From contig NZ_QGGH01000011.1 of NCBI RefSeq assembly GCF_003148495.1, positions 110,848 through 174,847 on the forward strand: 64,000 nucleotides of DNA, written 5' to 3'. Of the stretch, positions 52,940 to 61,756 are shown in pieces. The DNA is from Mesorhizobium loti. Its GTDB lineage: Bacteria > Pseudomonadota > Alphaproteobacteria > Rhizobiales > Rhizobiaceae. Within the stretch, counting starts at the first letter, position 1, and every line of letters starts with the position of its first letter. The notes beneath the pieces are model-generated. The model ran no database searches, was not told where the DNA came from, and saw nothing but the letters and a program-made list of their open reading frames with translations. The position numbers and the translations under genes were made by a program.

Positions 52940-54439
52940 CTAAACGAAGTAGCGGAACGAGGTTTCGGCAAGATCATCGTCGCCGTACTCGTCCAGAATG
53001 CCGCCTACACGGCGGGCGAAAGACAAGGACACCGGCCATTTTCCCCTGATGTCGGCTGTGTTCCAGTTCATCCGGGTGAGGTTGAGAACGTCCTGCGCGG
53101 CGGCGACAGCGTTCTCGGCGCCAAGACAGCGAACTTCGAATGGCTGGGGCACATGCGGTCCTGGGTAGGTGCCGAGCTCCGGCATGAACCCGGAAGTGAA
53201 TAGGAACGATCGGTCGTTATTGACTGTGCAGACCGTTCCGACTTTCGGAGGATAGGCGCCGTACCGGAGCAGCCGGAAGAGGCTGGGAACAAGGGTGACC
53301 ATCGATACGATGGGCGTGTTCTTGAGCGCAGCAGCGAAGCCCGTCTGTTCGGCGGGATCGAAATAGGACGTCTTGTGAAGCACGACTCGGAGCGGCGCTC
53401 CCCCAGTGCGCAGCTCATATTCGGCAAGGACGTTCTGCGTCAGCTCGAACGCCTGCTGTTCGGAGAGGTGAACGTTCCGACCCTGTTCGGGCTCGACGGG
53501 AACGCCTTCCCCGCGGATCGCGAACCCTTCACCATCACTCGAGAAGGCCTGAGCAAGGCTGGACCGGACAATCGCGCGCCGCGTCGTGCGAAAGTGGTGA
53601 AAACTGATGCCGACGAAGCAGGTTTCTGGCCCCGTGGGCGGTAATCGCCAAGGGACGCCGCCGGCCTTGTAATAGAGGCCGACGGCAAAATTCCAGGCGC
53701 GGGTGGCTGGGTCTTGGTTTCTCGCCGTGTCGCTGAGCAGGACTTCTGTGACCAGCTGGATCGGCAATCGGCTCCGTAGAGCCCGCGCCTTCAGGGCCAG
53801 CCTGAGGTCCCGTCTCAAGAAATCCTCGGGTGTCTGCTCGACCTCATCGAGGGTGTCGAACAGGTCCAGCTGATTGCTCGGGCGGGCGCGCCGGATCTCC
53901 TTGGCGCGCTTGCGTTCACTTTCGGTCGCTTTGCGCTCGACTGAGCTAACCTTGTTGAAGATGTCGTCGGGGATACACATCAGGACGATGTCGGGACGGT
54001 TTAGGTCACGGGACGCGAGTCGCAAATGCGCGTCAGCGTACAAGTCGACCACGCGCTGGAACGCCTGGTAGGCGTCGCCCTGCAACGCACGAGCAAGCTC
54101 GTCGTGGCTATCCGAGCTGAGTGCGATCGAGGACGCGTCCGGGGCGACCAATCGTTTATGAAACGCCTCCTTAAAGCCGGGAAAGGCCTTCTTGAGCAGG
54201 CTTGGCTCGCCCAGAATCGGGATTTCCCCACTGCATCGCTCCAGCCACCGCCGCGCCGCCGCTACCTGCTGGGCCGGGCCAATGACCCCGACATGAATAT
54301 TGTCCTTCCGAGCCGACCCGAACCGAAGGTCAAAAGGACCCGCAGACAGGAGCCCGATTTTGGGATCGGTATGTGTGCTCGCGCCGCCGAACTGAAGTCG
54401 CGGCGGGGACAACTCGACGATGGCTAGCTCAATCGACAT
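52940..54439 (-). CDS. Short prokaryotic Argonaute (MID-PIWI), catalytically inactive
   Basis: A 499-residue protein with no N or PAZ domains, the size of short pAgos. The MID region (about 150-240) leads to the PIWI core. Hallmarks are LPIQLVTEVLL (225-235), AVGLYYKAGGVPWRL (252-266), CFVGISFHH (274-282), VVLHKTSYF (352-360) and LTRMNWNT (454-461). The first PIWI catalytic Asp, expected after 'FVGI', is Ser279, so guide-directed slicing is unlikely. It overlaps the SIR2-APAZ gene by 11 bp and must be co-translated with it. Short pAgos use RNA guides to sense DNA and switch on the partner effector. Confidence 0.9.
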   Translation of the reverse strand: MSIELAIVELSPPRLQFGGASTHTDPKIGLLSAGPFDLRFGSARKDNIHVGVIGPAQQVAAARRWLERCSGEIPILGEPSLLKKAFPGFKEAFHKRLVAPDASSIALSSDSHDELARALQGDAYQAFQRVVDLYADAHLRLASRDLNRPDIVLMCIPDDIFNKVSSVERKATESERKRAKEIRRARPSNQLDLFDTLDEVEQTPEDFLRRDLRLALKARALRSRLPIQLVTEVLLSDTARNQDPATRAWNFAVGLYYKAGGVPWRLPPTGPETCFVGISFHHFRTTRRAIVRSSLAQAFSSDGEGFAIRGEGVPVEPEQGRNVHLSEQQAFELTQNVLAEYELRTGGAPLRVVLHKTSYFDPAEQTGFAAALKNTPIVSMVTLVPSLFRLLRYGAYPPKVGTVCTVNNDRSFLFTSGFMPELGTYPGPHVPQPFEVRCLGAENAVAAAQDVLNLTRMNWNTADIRGKWPVSLSFARRVGGILDEYGDDDLAETSFRYFV

Positions 54440-57245
54440 CGTCGGGCTCGCTTGGGCCTAGATCATCCGCGTCGCGGCGGGACCCATCTCTGTCCTCGTC
54501 GTCAGGCTCAAGCGCAAGCGCTTCCAGTTCGGCGTCCAACTTCTGGAGATCCTCGTCGATCTCAGAGTCGCGCTGGGCCAACTCGTCGAACGCCGACACG
54601 TTGAACGAAATCGTCGGCGTGCGATGGGATAGGAGCACGGAAGGAGCGAACCGCGTGAGGTCGTTATCCCGGCGTTGCTCAAGTGCGAACAGGCCCTCAG
54701 TTTCGCCGGACAGGACCGCGAGCCAGAAAGAGACGTCCTGCAGAACGCTCGGATTGAAATCACGCGCCGCGCGCCGTGTAGAGAGGGCGTTCGTTCGCTC
54801 CCGACTGATTGGGTTACGCACGCCGTCCCGGGTGAATGCGTACCCGGGGGTCAGAACAACCGCCCAGTCGCTACCGAAGCGCAGAACGGAGAAGCTGACC
54901 GCCTTGTGCTCGAAGTAGACGATGTCGGCGGATTCGCGCTTGGTGCGCGCCTTAACCACGGTTCGGGTAGCCTTGCGAAGGCGGCCTTGATAGCTAACCT
55001 TAAGCTCAGGCTCGTCGCCGCGCGCGAAGTAGGCGCGCCGTCGATCATACTCGATCTGGAGATCCTTGGCCTTCAGGTGCTCGAACAGCAGCTCATGAAG
55101 CAGCTTCAGCGCGATCGATTCACCTCCCGGCAATCGGATGAGTTCGTCGAAGTCCAAGGCCTCGATCTCCCCTGGGTCGAACGGCGTGACCATCGACTCG
55201 GCGAGCCCCTCCAGGTCATAGAGAGAATAGAAGCGGCCGTCGCTCACATGGCCCGGTGGGACTGCGAGACCCTCCGCGTCGCGATAGAAGGTTCGGTTAG
55301 AACCAGCGCTGGTGGCGGCGTGCCAGACCTTCGCCGGCATGATCTCGATTGGGACGAGGTTGGACGAGTAGCGGACGGTCTCCTCTGCGATTGGCAATGC
55401 GGTGTTGGTGATCTCGTCGACGGCTTCCGGCCGCGCCTCGATCATGACCGTGAACTGAGCGTTGTCGGCAGAAGGCCCGAATGACACCGACCCATTGTTG
55501 TTCACGGTGGCGAGGACCATGTCGGAGAGGCCTGATCCCCGCCGGTCCATCTGGCCGCCGCCGTAGAAAAGGTCCGATATGGCGGGATTCCGGTAACCCT
55601 TGATCGGGCTGGTTCGTTCCGCGATCGCGTCTTGGAACGACTGCCCGCCGACTAGAACGGCGATTTCCTCGATAAGGCCGCCAGGGCTCGTGACAGCAAT
55701 CGATTTTGGCTCAACGATGACTTGGACGGCCTCGTCTCGATCGTAGTCGCGGTGCACGATCGCATTGACGAGCATCTCCTTGATGGCGATTGCATTGTAC
55801 GCATTGACCGTACGCGAAACCTCGGCCTTCAGCCGGAACTGGAAGTTCACAAGGGCAAGAAGGTCGATAAGATCGTCTAGTTGGCTCCAAAGATTGCCGG
55901 TGATCGTACGCCGGACCGTGAACTCGCCTTCACGAGAAGTCGGCTCAAGTTCGATGTCCTCGCCGAAGCGGCCCCGCAGCCAGTGGCCGGGTCCTGTCGC
56001 ACGGAACTCGACCCGGGCTTGAGGGAATTCGACAGAAGGATTACGCGAGAACAGTAGCCAACCCGCGAGCGTCGGACAGACGCTCCCGCCGACCGGCCGC
56101 ACCAGATCGAGCCGGTCGGTCATCTCCTCGACCCAGGCGGCATCAACGTCTCCCGGTCTCCAGAGGTCGGTTCGGTCCGCATATTGCCGCAGGCGGGCTT
56201 GCAGAAGCGGCTGTTCGAAGCCGGAGACATCAAGCTCATTGAGCGGGCGCATGTCTGCGGGCATGCCGCCGACGCTGTAGCCGGAAGGCCGGCGCGTTGG
56301 CCGTGCTCCTGCAGCGATCATGCTGGCCAGTAGATCCTTCTCGAAGAGGTCGTCGAACCCTCGAATTGGTACGAGCTGGAAGTTGGAGCCAATTGCGCCC
56401 GCCAACTGCTCGACCCAAGGCGAATGAGGGCCGACCAGATCGTCCTCTAAGACGCACCAGTAGACGCCGTGGAGGAAGCCGCCGGACATGGCTTGTGCCA
56501 AGAAAAGGTCTTTCATCACGGACGCTTCGGCACCCCGATAACCGACCGCGATAACCGGATGGTCGCGAAACAGAGGTCGCAGGCGTTCGGCCAGCGATGG
56601 GTCGAGGGATTGAACCTCGTCGGCCAAGTTCCTATCGGTGTAGTGCTTCACTGACCCATGCAGGAAGACCAATTGCGGATCGTGCGGCGCGGAGCTGAAC
56701 ATCACGTAGTCAGCCGGCGTGCTGATGCTGACCAGTCGGTGGGGTCGGTTCTGCTGAATCGCCGCCCGTTCAAGGCATTGATCGAAGTTGGTTGTCAGGA
56801 CGGTGGATATCCATCCCTGGTGCAGGATTTGCGTCAAGGCAACGTAGCCGCGCGAGGGCGGTACCTCAGGCGGGTTGATGAGCTTTTCAAAGAACTCGCG
56901 TCGATCGCTCTTCACCCCTAGCAGGTTGTCGATTGCTTCGGGGTAGAGATCGGCGGCGGAGAGCTCTGTTTTGTACCAAGGCTGGGCGGCCAACCAGGGC
57001 CAATAATCAGACCGGCGAATGGTGAAGTCGTCCGGGTGACGGCCGTTCTCCTTGCACCATGCCCACCGTGCGGCCTTCTCAACCGTTTTGGCCGCTGCAG
57101 GGATCCCGGAGGTAATCGAGGCGCCGGCGCCCAAGAGAAGAACCGGCTCGGAGTTGTCCATCAGGAGCGATCTCAATCGTCCAGGCGAAGACGTCCGCAT
57201 GGCGAACGTCGAACTATCAATGCTGAGTACTCCCGCCTGGGTCAT
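54429..57245 (-). CDS. SIR2 - COG2865/GHKL-like ATPase - APAZ effector of short pAgo system
   Basis: A 938-residue protein. SIR2 (about 20-310): GAGAS at 39-43, TTNFD at 151-155, catalytic His in FLHGS at 194-198. Residues about 340-605 resemble the COG2865/'RecG/DHS-like' ATP-binding family: PTLAGWLLFSRNP, AIKEMLVNAIVHRDYD (487-502, N-box), SPGGL, GYRNPAISDLF, RRGSGLSDM. Residues about 660-890 look like APAZ (FYSLYDLEGLAESM, LKLLHELLFEHL, YDRRRAYFARGDEPELKVSY). An acidic tail follows. SIR2-APAZ partners deplete NAD when their Argonaute binds invader DNA. The middle ATPase domain makes this protein about twice the common length. AGGGC precedes the ATG. Confidence 0.88.
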   Translation of the reverse strand: MTQAGVLSIDSSTFAMRTSSPGRLRSLLMDNSEPVLLLGAGASITSGIPAAAKTVEKAARWAWCKENGRHPDDFTIRRSDYWPWLAAQPWYKTELSAADLYPEAIDNLLGVKSDRREFFEKLINPPEVPPSRGYVALTQILHQGWISTVLTTNFDQCLERAAIQQNRPHRLVSISTPADYVMFSSAPHDPQLVFLHGSVKHYTDRNLADEVQSLDPSLAERLRPLFRDHPVIAVGYRGAEASVMKDLFLAQAMSGGFLHGVYWCVLEDDLVGPHSPWVEQLAGAIGSNFQLVPIRGFDDLFEKDLLASMIAAGARPTRRPSGYSVGGMPADMRPLNELDVSGFEQPLLQARLRQYADRTDLWRPGDVDAAWVEEMTDRLDLVRPVGGSVCPTLAGWLLFSRNPSVEFPQARVEFRATGPGHWLRGRFGEDIELEPTSREGEFTVRRTITGNLWSQLDDLIDLLALVNFQFRLKAEVSRTVNAYNAIAIKEMLVNAIVHRDYDRDEAVQVIVEPKSIAVTSPGGLIEEIAVLVGGQSFQDAIAERTSPIKGYRNPAISDLFYGGGQMDRRGSGLSDMVLATVNNNGSVSFGPSADNAQFTVMIEARPEAVDEITNTALPIAEETVRYSSNLVPIEIMPAKVWHAATSAGSNRTFYRDAEGLAVPPGHVSDGRFYSLYDLEGLAESMVTPFDPGEIEALDFDELIRLPGGESIALKLLHELLFEHLKAKDLQIEYDRRRAYFARGDEPELKVSYQGRLRKATRTVVKARTKRESADIVYFEHKAVSFSVLRFGSDWAVVLTPGYAFTRDGVRNPISRERTNALSTRRAARDFNPSVLQDVSFWLAVLSGETEGLFALEQRRDNDLTRFAPSVLLSHRTPTISFNVSAFDELAQRDSEIDEDLQKLDAELEALALEPDDEDRDGSRRDADDLGPSEPDDVD

Positions 57246-57586
57246 TCATCAGCCCTAGTCATCGCCATCTCTCTGCCAACCGCCGACAAGTGCGGTACAA
57301 CCTCAAGATTCGCTCGAGTCTTATCAATTAGCAGAACGGAACGTGAATTCGAAGTGAGGCCGTCCGTTTATCAACCAGCATCGGGATAATCCCGGCTGCA
57401 GTAACATGGCCTCTCTCGGTGACGCGTACAGCGACCCAGCGCGGGTTATCGGACATAAACTATCTATCGGGTACCAGCCGGGGGCTTTCATCGGGCTGGT
57501 AGTTCCTCTGTGTGTGGAGAATCGCCCTTGTCTCTGGCGGCCGATCGGAAGAGCAGATAAGGGCCAGATTGGTAGGAGTGGAAACA
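57246..57586. promoter_or_regulatory. Divergent control region, SIR2-pAgo operon versus helicase
   Basis: A 341-bp non-coding gap between divergent genes. It contains an inverted repeat ACCAGCC (57473-57479) / GGCTGGT (57494-57500) about 90 bp before the helicase start. Promoters for both units must lie here, but no convincing hexamers stand out. Confidence 0.4.
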
Positions 57587-60175
57587 ATGGCATTCAAAAG
57601 CGCGACACCGACAGAGATTGTTCCAACAAGCCCGGAGGAAATTCTTCTCACGCTTCCGCGCCGTACGATCCCGGGCGTCCTGCTGCATCAGGGCGAGATT
57701 ATGCGGAGCTACGCCGCTCAGGCAGTCTCTGACTCGGATGTAGCATTGCAGCTTCCAACGGGGAGCGGAAAAACTCTGGTCGGGCTCATGATTGCCGAGT
57801 GGCGCCGCCGCAAGTTCGAAGAGCGGGTAGTCTATCTCTGCCCCACCAAGCAGCTGGTGAACCAGGCAGTGGAACAGGCCCGGACACAGTACGGGCTGAC
57901 GGTGAACGGCTTTACGGGAAGCAATCGGGATTACGACCCACAGGCCCGCGCCGAGTATCAGAACGCCGACCGGGTGGCTGTGACGACCTACAACTCGCTT
58001 TTCAACACCAATCCGTTTTTCTCGAACCCGGACGTCGTCATCATAGATGATGCCCATGCCGCCGAGAACTATATCGGTGAGATGTGGACTGTCCGCATCC
58101 AGCGGACCAAGCAGCAGCACCGAGCGCTGTTCGAAGCACTGAGTGGAGTGCTGCAGCCGCACCTGGACGCCCACGATTTTTCGCGACTTACGGGCCGTTG
58201 GGACAGCAATCCGGAGGACCGACGCTGGGTCGATAAGCTGCCCACGCCCGTCTTCGCTGAGATTAAGGACGAGCTCACGGCGGTGATCGACGCCCATGCC
58301 GAAGAACTGGACATTCGGTGGGCGTGGTCGATGATCCGAAGCCATCTCGTTGCGTGCCACCTCTACATTTCGGCGACCGAAATTCTCATCCGCCCCTTGT
58401 TGGCACCGACATGGCAGCATCCGCCGTATCAGAATGCGCGGCAGCGCATCTTTATGTCGGCCACACTCGGGGCGGGCGGCGACCTGGAGCGCCTCACAGG
58501 CCGCCGCAGGATCAAGCGCCTCCAAGTGCCCGACGGCTGGGATCGCCAAGGGATTGGGCGCAGGTTCTTTATCTTTCCTGACAGCTCGCTCGAGGTCCAT
58601 GACGTAGTGACGCTGCGCCACCAGCTGATGCAACGCGCCGGGCGGAGCCTGGTCCTCGTGCCCAGCGATCAACAGGCTGAGTCGGTCCGAGAGGATGTCA
58701 AGGCCAATCTTGGCTTCGCGACCTTCGGCGCAGAGGCCATCGAGGAGTCGAAGCAGCCGTTCGTTACCACGCCCCAGGCGGTGGCTGTGATAGCTAACCG
58801 CTATGACGGCATCGACTTTCCGGGCAATGATTGCCGTCTGCTGTTCATCGAAGGCTTGCCTCGCGCTGCCAACCTCCAAGAGCGGTTCATCATGCTTCGA
58901 ATGGGGGCGTCGCAACTGTTCAACGATCGGGTGCAGACGCGCGTGCTGCAAGCGATCGGCCGCTGCACGCGGTCGCTGCAGGACTATTCCGCGGTGATAG
59001 TCTCCGGCGAGGAGCTGCCTGACTATCTCGCCGACAGGCGGCGACGCGTTCACCTTCACCCGGAATTGCAGGCCGAACTCGAATTCGGCAACGAGCAGTC
59101 GGTCGGCACGACGATGGCCGACATCATCGAGAATTTCGAGATATTCCTAGCGAACGACGCCCGCTGGGATGCGGTGAACAACGATATCCTTCGCAAGCGG
59201 GCGGCGGCAGTGCAACAGCCCTTCCCAGCGCTGGGCGAGTTGCAGGCGATTGTCGGCCAGGAGATCGAATTTCAGAGCAGGCTCTGGCAGAGCGATTTCG
59301 AAGGCGCTGTGGAAGCAGCGGAGGGAGTGCTGGGTGGACTCACCGACCCGGACCTCCGAGGTTATCGAGCGCTGTGGCACTACCTCGCCGGCTCAGCCGC
59401 TTGGTATGGAGGACGCGCCGGCATCGCCTCGCTGGACGTCAAGGCGCGCGGCCATTTTAATCATGCAAAGCGCGCCGCCACCGATCTGCCTTGGTTGGTC
59501 AAGCTGGCCCGCTATCACGCGGACATGGAAGCTCCTCTTGGCCGCAGTCCCCGTCTGCTGCGACAGATCGAGCGCGTTGAGGGCGTGCTGGAGCGGCTCG
59601 GCACCGTGACCGACCGGGAGTTCAACAAGCGCGAGCGGGAGATTCTGGAAGGTCTCGCCTCGAAGAACGGTTTTGAGCAGGCGCAGGTACGCCTAGGCGA
59701 GATTCTCGGCTTCCACGCGGGGAAACGCGAAGTCGACGCGTCGCCGGATCCCTGGTGGGCGGCGGATGATCTGTGTTTCGTGTTCGAAGATCATGCCGGA
59801 GCAACAAACGATGTGCTGGACGCTACCAAGGCGCGACAGGCCTTCTCGCATCCCAACTGGATTCGCGACCACGTTGCTTTGCCCGATAATGCCATTATCC
59901 TGCCGGTACTGGTCACGCCGGTGACCAAGGCGAAGTCGGGGGCGGTTCCGCATCTCCACACCGTGTCGCTATGGGAAATCGACGAGTTTCGGGAATGGGC
60001 AGGTCAGGCGTTGCGGACATTGCGGCAACTGAGACGTACCTTTAGTCAGGCCGGTGACCTAGTCTGGCGTGCGGAAGCTGCGGAGCGCTTCGAACAAGAC
60101 GGGATGGGTGCCGACCAGATCTACAAGTGGCTGAAAGGACGTATCGCGAGCGGCATCTTACAGAGTATCCCATAA
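57587..60175 (+). CDS. Rad3/DinG-like superfamily 2 helicase with nuclease-like C-terminus
   Basis: An 862-residue protein; ATG 57587 follows AGGAG. Helicase motifs are Walker A LPTGSGKT (56-63), DDAH box VVIIDDAHAAE (150-160), FMSATLG (289-295) and motif VI QAIGRCTR (455-462), with NRYDGIDFPG and IEGLP as in Rad3/DinG. No four-Cys iron-sulfur cluster is seen between Walker A and B. Residues about 695-800 (FEQAQVRLGEILGFH, SPDPWWAADDLCFVFEDHAG, ARQAFSHPNW, LPVLVTPVT) resemble a PD-(D/E)xK nuclease fold whose E-x-K reads EDH. Divergent from the pAgo operon; a shared anti-phage role is inferred. Confidence 0.82.
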   Translation: MAFKSATPTEIVPTSPEEILLTLPRRTIPGVLLHQGEIMRSYAAQAVSDSDVALQLPTGSGKTLVGLMIAEWRRRKFEERVVYLCPTKQLVNQAVEQARTQYGLTVNGFTGSNRDYDPQARAEYQNADRVAVTTYNSLFNTNPFFSNPDVVIIDDAHAAENYIGEMWTVRIQRTKQQHRALFEALSGVLQPHLDAHDFSRLTGRWDSNPEDRRWVDKLPTPVFAEIKDELTAVIDAHAEELDIRWAWSMIRSHLVACHLYISATEILIRPLLAPTWQHPPYQNARQRIFMSATLGAGGDLERLTGRRRIKRLQVPDGWDRQGIGRRFFIFPDSSLEVHDVVTLRHQLMQRAGRSLVLVPSDQQAESVREDVKANLGFATFGAEAIEESKQPFVTTPQAVAVIANRYDGIDFPGNDCRLLFIEGLPRAANLQERFIMLRMGASQLFNDRVQTRVLQAIGRCTRSLQDYSAVIVSGEELPDYLADRRRRVHLHPELQAELEFGNEQSVGTTMADIIENFEIFLANDARWDAVNNDILRKRAAAVQQPFPALGELQAIVGQEIEFQSRLWQSDFEGAVEAAEGVLGGLTDPDLRGYRALWHYLAGSAAWYGGRAGIASLDVKARGHFNHAKRAATDLPWLVKLARYHADMEAPLGRSPRLLRQIERVEGVLERLGTVTDREFNKREREILEGLASKNGFEQAQVRLGEILGFHAGKREVDASPDPWWAADDLCFVFEDHAGATNDVLDATKARQAFSHPNWIRDHVALPDNAIILPVLVTPVTKAKSGAVPHLHTVSLWEIDEFREWAGQALRTLRQLRRTFSQAGDLVWRAEAAERFEQDGMGADQIYKWLKGRIASGILQSIP

Positions 60176-60437
60176 GAATGGGAGAATACCCACTCACCGC
60201 GAAATTGGACTATAGGTTGCCCGAGCGGGCCTCAGGCAGGTGCAACGTCCGCTTCTAAGGAACCAACGATCACATAGCAACGGCCGACATGAGGCGCGTT
60301 TCAGACAGACACAATGGGGTAGCATGCAGAATGACATTCCGGCCACCGCGGTGATATCAGACGTTGAGGTACGTCCCGGGCGGGCAGCCTGCCTTCTTTT
60401 CACTCTCACCAGCCGAACTGCCACCGCCTTGCCGCCG
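60176..60437. other. Gap downstream of helicase gene
   Basis: 262 bp with no supported gene on either strand. GGGCGGGCAGCCTGCC near 60380 is a short GC-rich inverted repeat but no T-run follows. Nothing else is seen. Confidence 0.35.
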
Positions 60438-61110
60438 TTAGGGAGTCTGCGGACGAACAGGCGGCCACAAACTGAGCTTGCGTTGACGGGTGACCTCGAA
60501 CTTGGCGAAGTCGACCTGTGCCAGCATCACCTCGACGCCCATCCCCTTCACCATCTCCCGCATCTGCTCGTAGGAACGCTCGCGGAACTTCGGACCTGCA
60601 ATGATTTTCTTCAACCGCAGGTCAGGCCCGAATGGCTGGAAGTAGTGCGTCTGGCCTTGGATGACCTCGGGGTTCACCAGTGGCAGTAGCCAGCGCCACT
60701 CGTCTTCATACGCCCAACCGTCAGACTTTATCCGCGCCAACTCTTTAAGGTGCTCAGGCCCTATTTCGGCATACGACGACAGTCCGAGGTCGACCAGGCG
60801 CGGCCTCGTTTTGCGGTAACGGACCTTGAAGAAGTCCCCTTCCGAAACGTCAAACCCAAGCACCATCCCGCGAAATTTCGCCATAGTGCCCCCACATCTG
60901 CGGCTTCGACCACGTTTCGCTCATGCAGATGAGGCCCTGCTCCTGGTCTAGCCGGCGGCGGTACGAGGACAGGTGGATGCGGTCGCGCTTGTCGTCGAGC
61001 ACGATGCATATGAATTCGAAGGCGTCATTGAGGTCTTCGATGCGGGAGATCCGTAGGCACCGCTTCTTGATGGCAGCGACCGCGTACTGGGCCTTCAGGA
61101 CGCAACGGAG
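60438..61110 (-). pseudogene. DUF2971 family gene, frameshifted and missing its start
   Basis: On the minus strand the N-terminal part (LKAQYAVAAIKKRCLRISRIEDLNDAFEF, ICMSETWSKPQMWGHY) reads in one frame and stops making sense at about 60884. The rest (KFRGMVLGFDVSEGDFFKVRY, WAYEDEWRWLLPL, KKIIAGPKFRERS) continues in another. Together these are the blocks of DUF2971 proteins, often found near defence genes. An in-frame TAG at 61111-61113 and no start codon before LKAQYA show the 5' end is also lost. Confidence 0.75.
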
Positions 61111-61247
61111 CTACAACTGCCGGCATCCAACGCCGGTGAATATATTGCCGGCGAGCCGCCGCATGTCTGACGCCTCGCAGAATTGTTGACTGAACTGCCC
61201 ACGCTGCCTAACTGCATCACCTGAGCAGAAGACAGAGGTTATATAGC

Positions 61248-61703
61248 GTGAATCCGCCGAACATTATTTGCGAAAACGCGCTTGCCAAGAGCTTCTTCGA
61301 GCGCTGCGCGGAGTCGCTACCGAAATTCCACAATCCGTTCATCGGCGCGCTCTATGACTGGCAGACGTTGCTTACAGGTGTATTTGCTCTTGTCGGGTCG
61401 TTCGAGTCCTCGCGCAGCCTGGTCGCAGCGTCGCGTGCTTCCGCAATCTCTGGAGAAATCATTTGGAGTCGCCTGTATTTCCCGGTCGTATATCCTAGTC
61501 AGCGCGACCGGCGAAGTTCGGCCAAGCGATCGGCCAAATCGACCTACCGATCGCAAATTTGTACATACTATCAATGCCCTAAGCATAGCGACTATCGGCC
61601 ATCATCGGCATCGGCATTGGCGTCGTCGATCAACCGTCTCGGTGAAGCTGAGATAGCGCCTAACATCGGCCAAATGATCGGCCAGTTATGGGCGCTCAGC
61701 TAA
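61248..61703 (+). pseudogene. Possible remnant of a small membrane protein
   Basis: The first about 60 codons (FHNPFIGALYDWQTLLTGVFALVGSFESSRSL) look like the start of a small protein with one membrane helix after a 'YDWQTL' motif. The rest of the 151-codon frame is Ser/Arg-rich without homologous appearance and runs into the promoter of the Fic gene. I read it as a truncated gene; it may also not be translated. Confidence 0.35.
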
Positions 61704-61756
61704 AATTTCTGTTGACATATACGTACTTAGCGCGATCTAACATCGGCCAATTATGG
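61661..61756 (+). promoter_or_regulatory. Promoter and repeated boxes upstream of the Fic gene
   Basis: TAACATCGGCCAA occurs at 61661-61673 and again at 61738-61750. ATCGGCCARTTATGG occurs at 61677-61691 and 61742-61756, the second copy covering the Fic start codon. Between them is TTGACA (61712-61717) with a weak -10 TCTAAC (61736-61741) at 18 bp. Further ATCGGCCA-type copies lie at 61528 and 61594. The layout fits a repressor that blocks the promoter and start site, possibly the Fic protein itself through its C-terminal winged helix. Confidence 0.6.
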
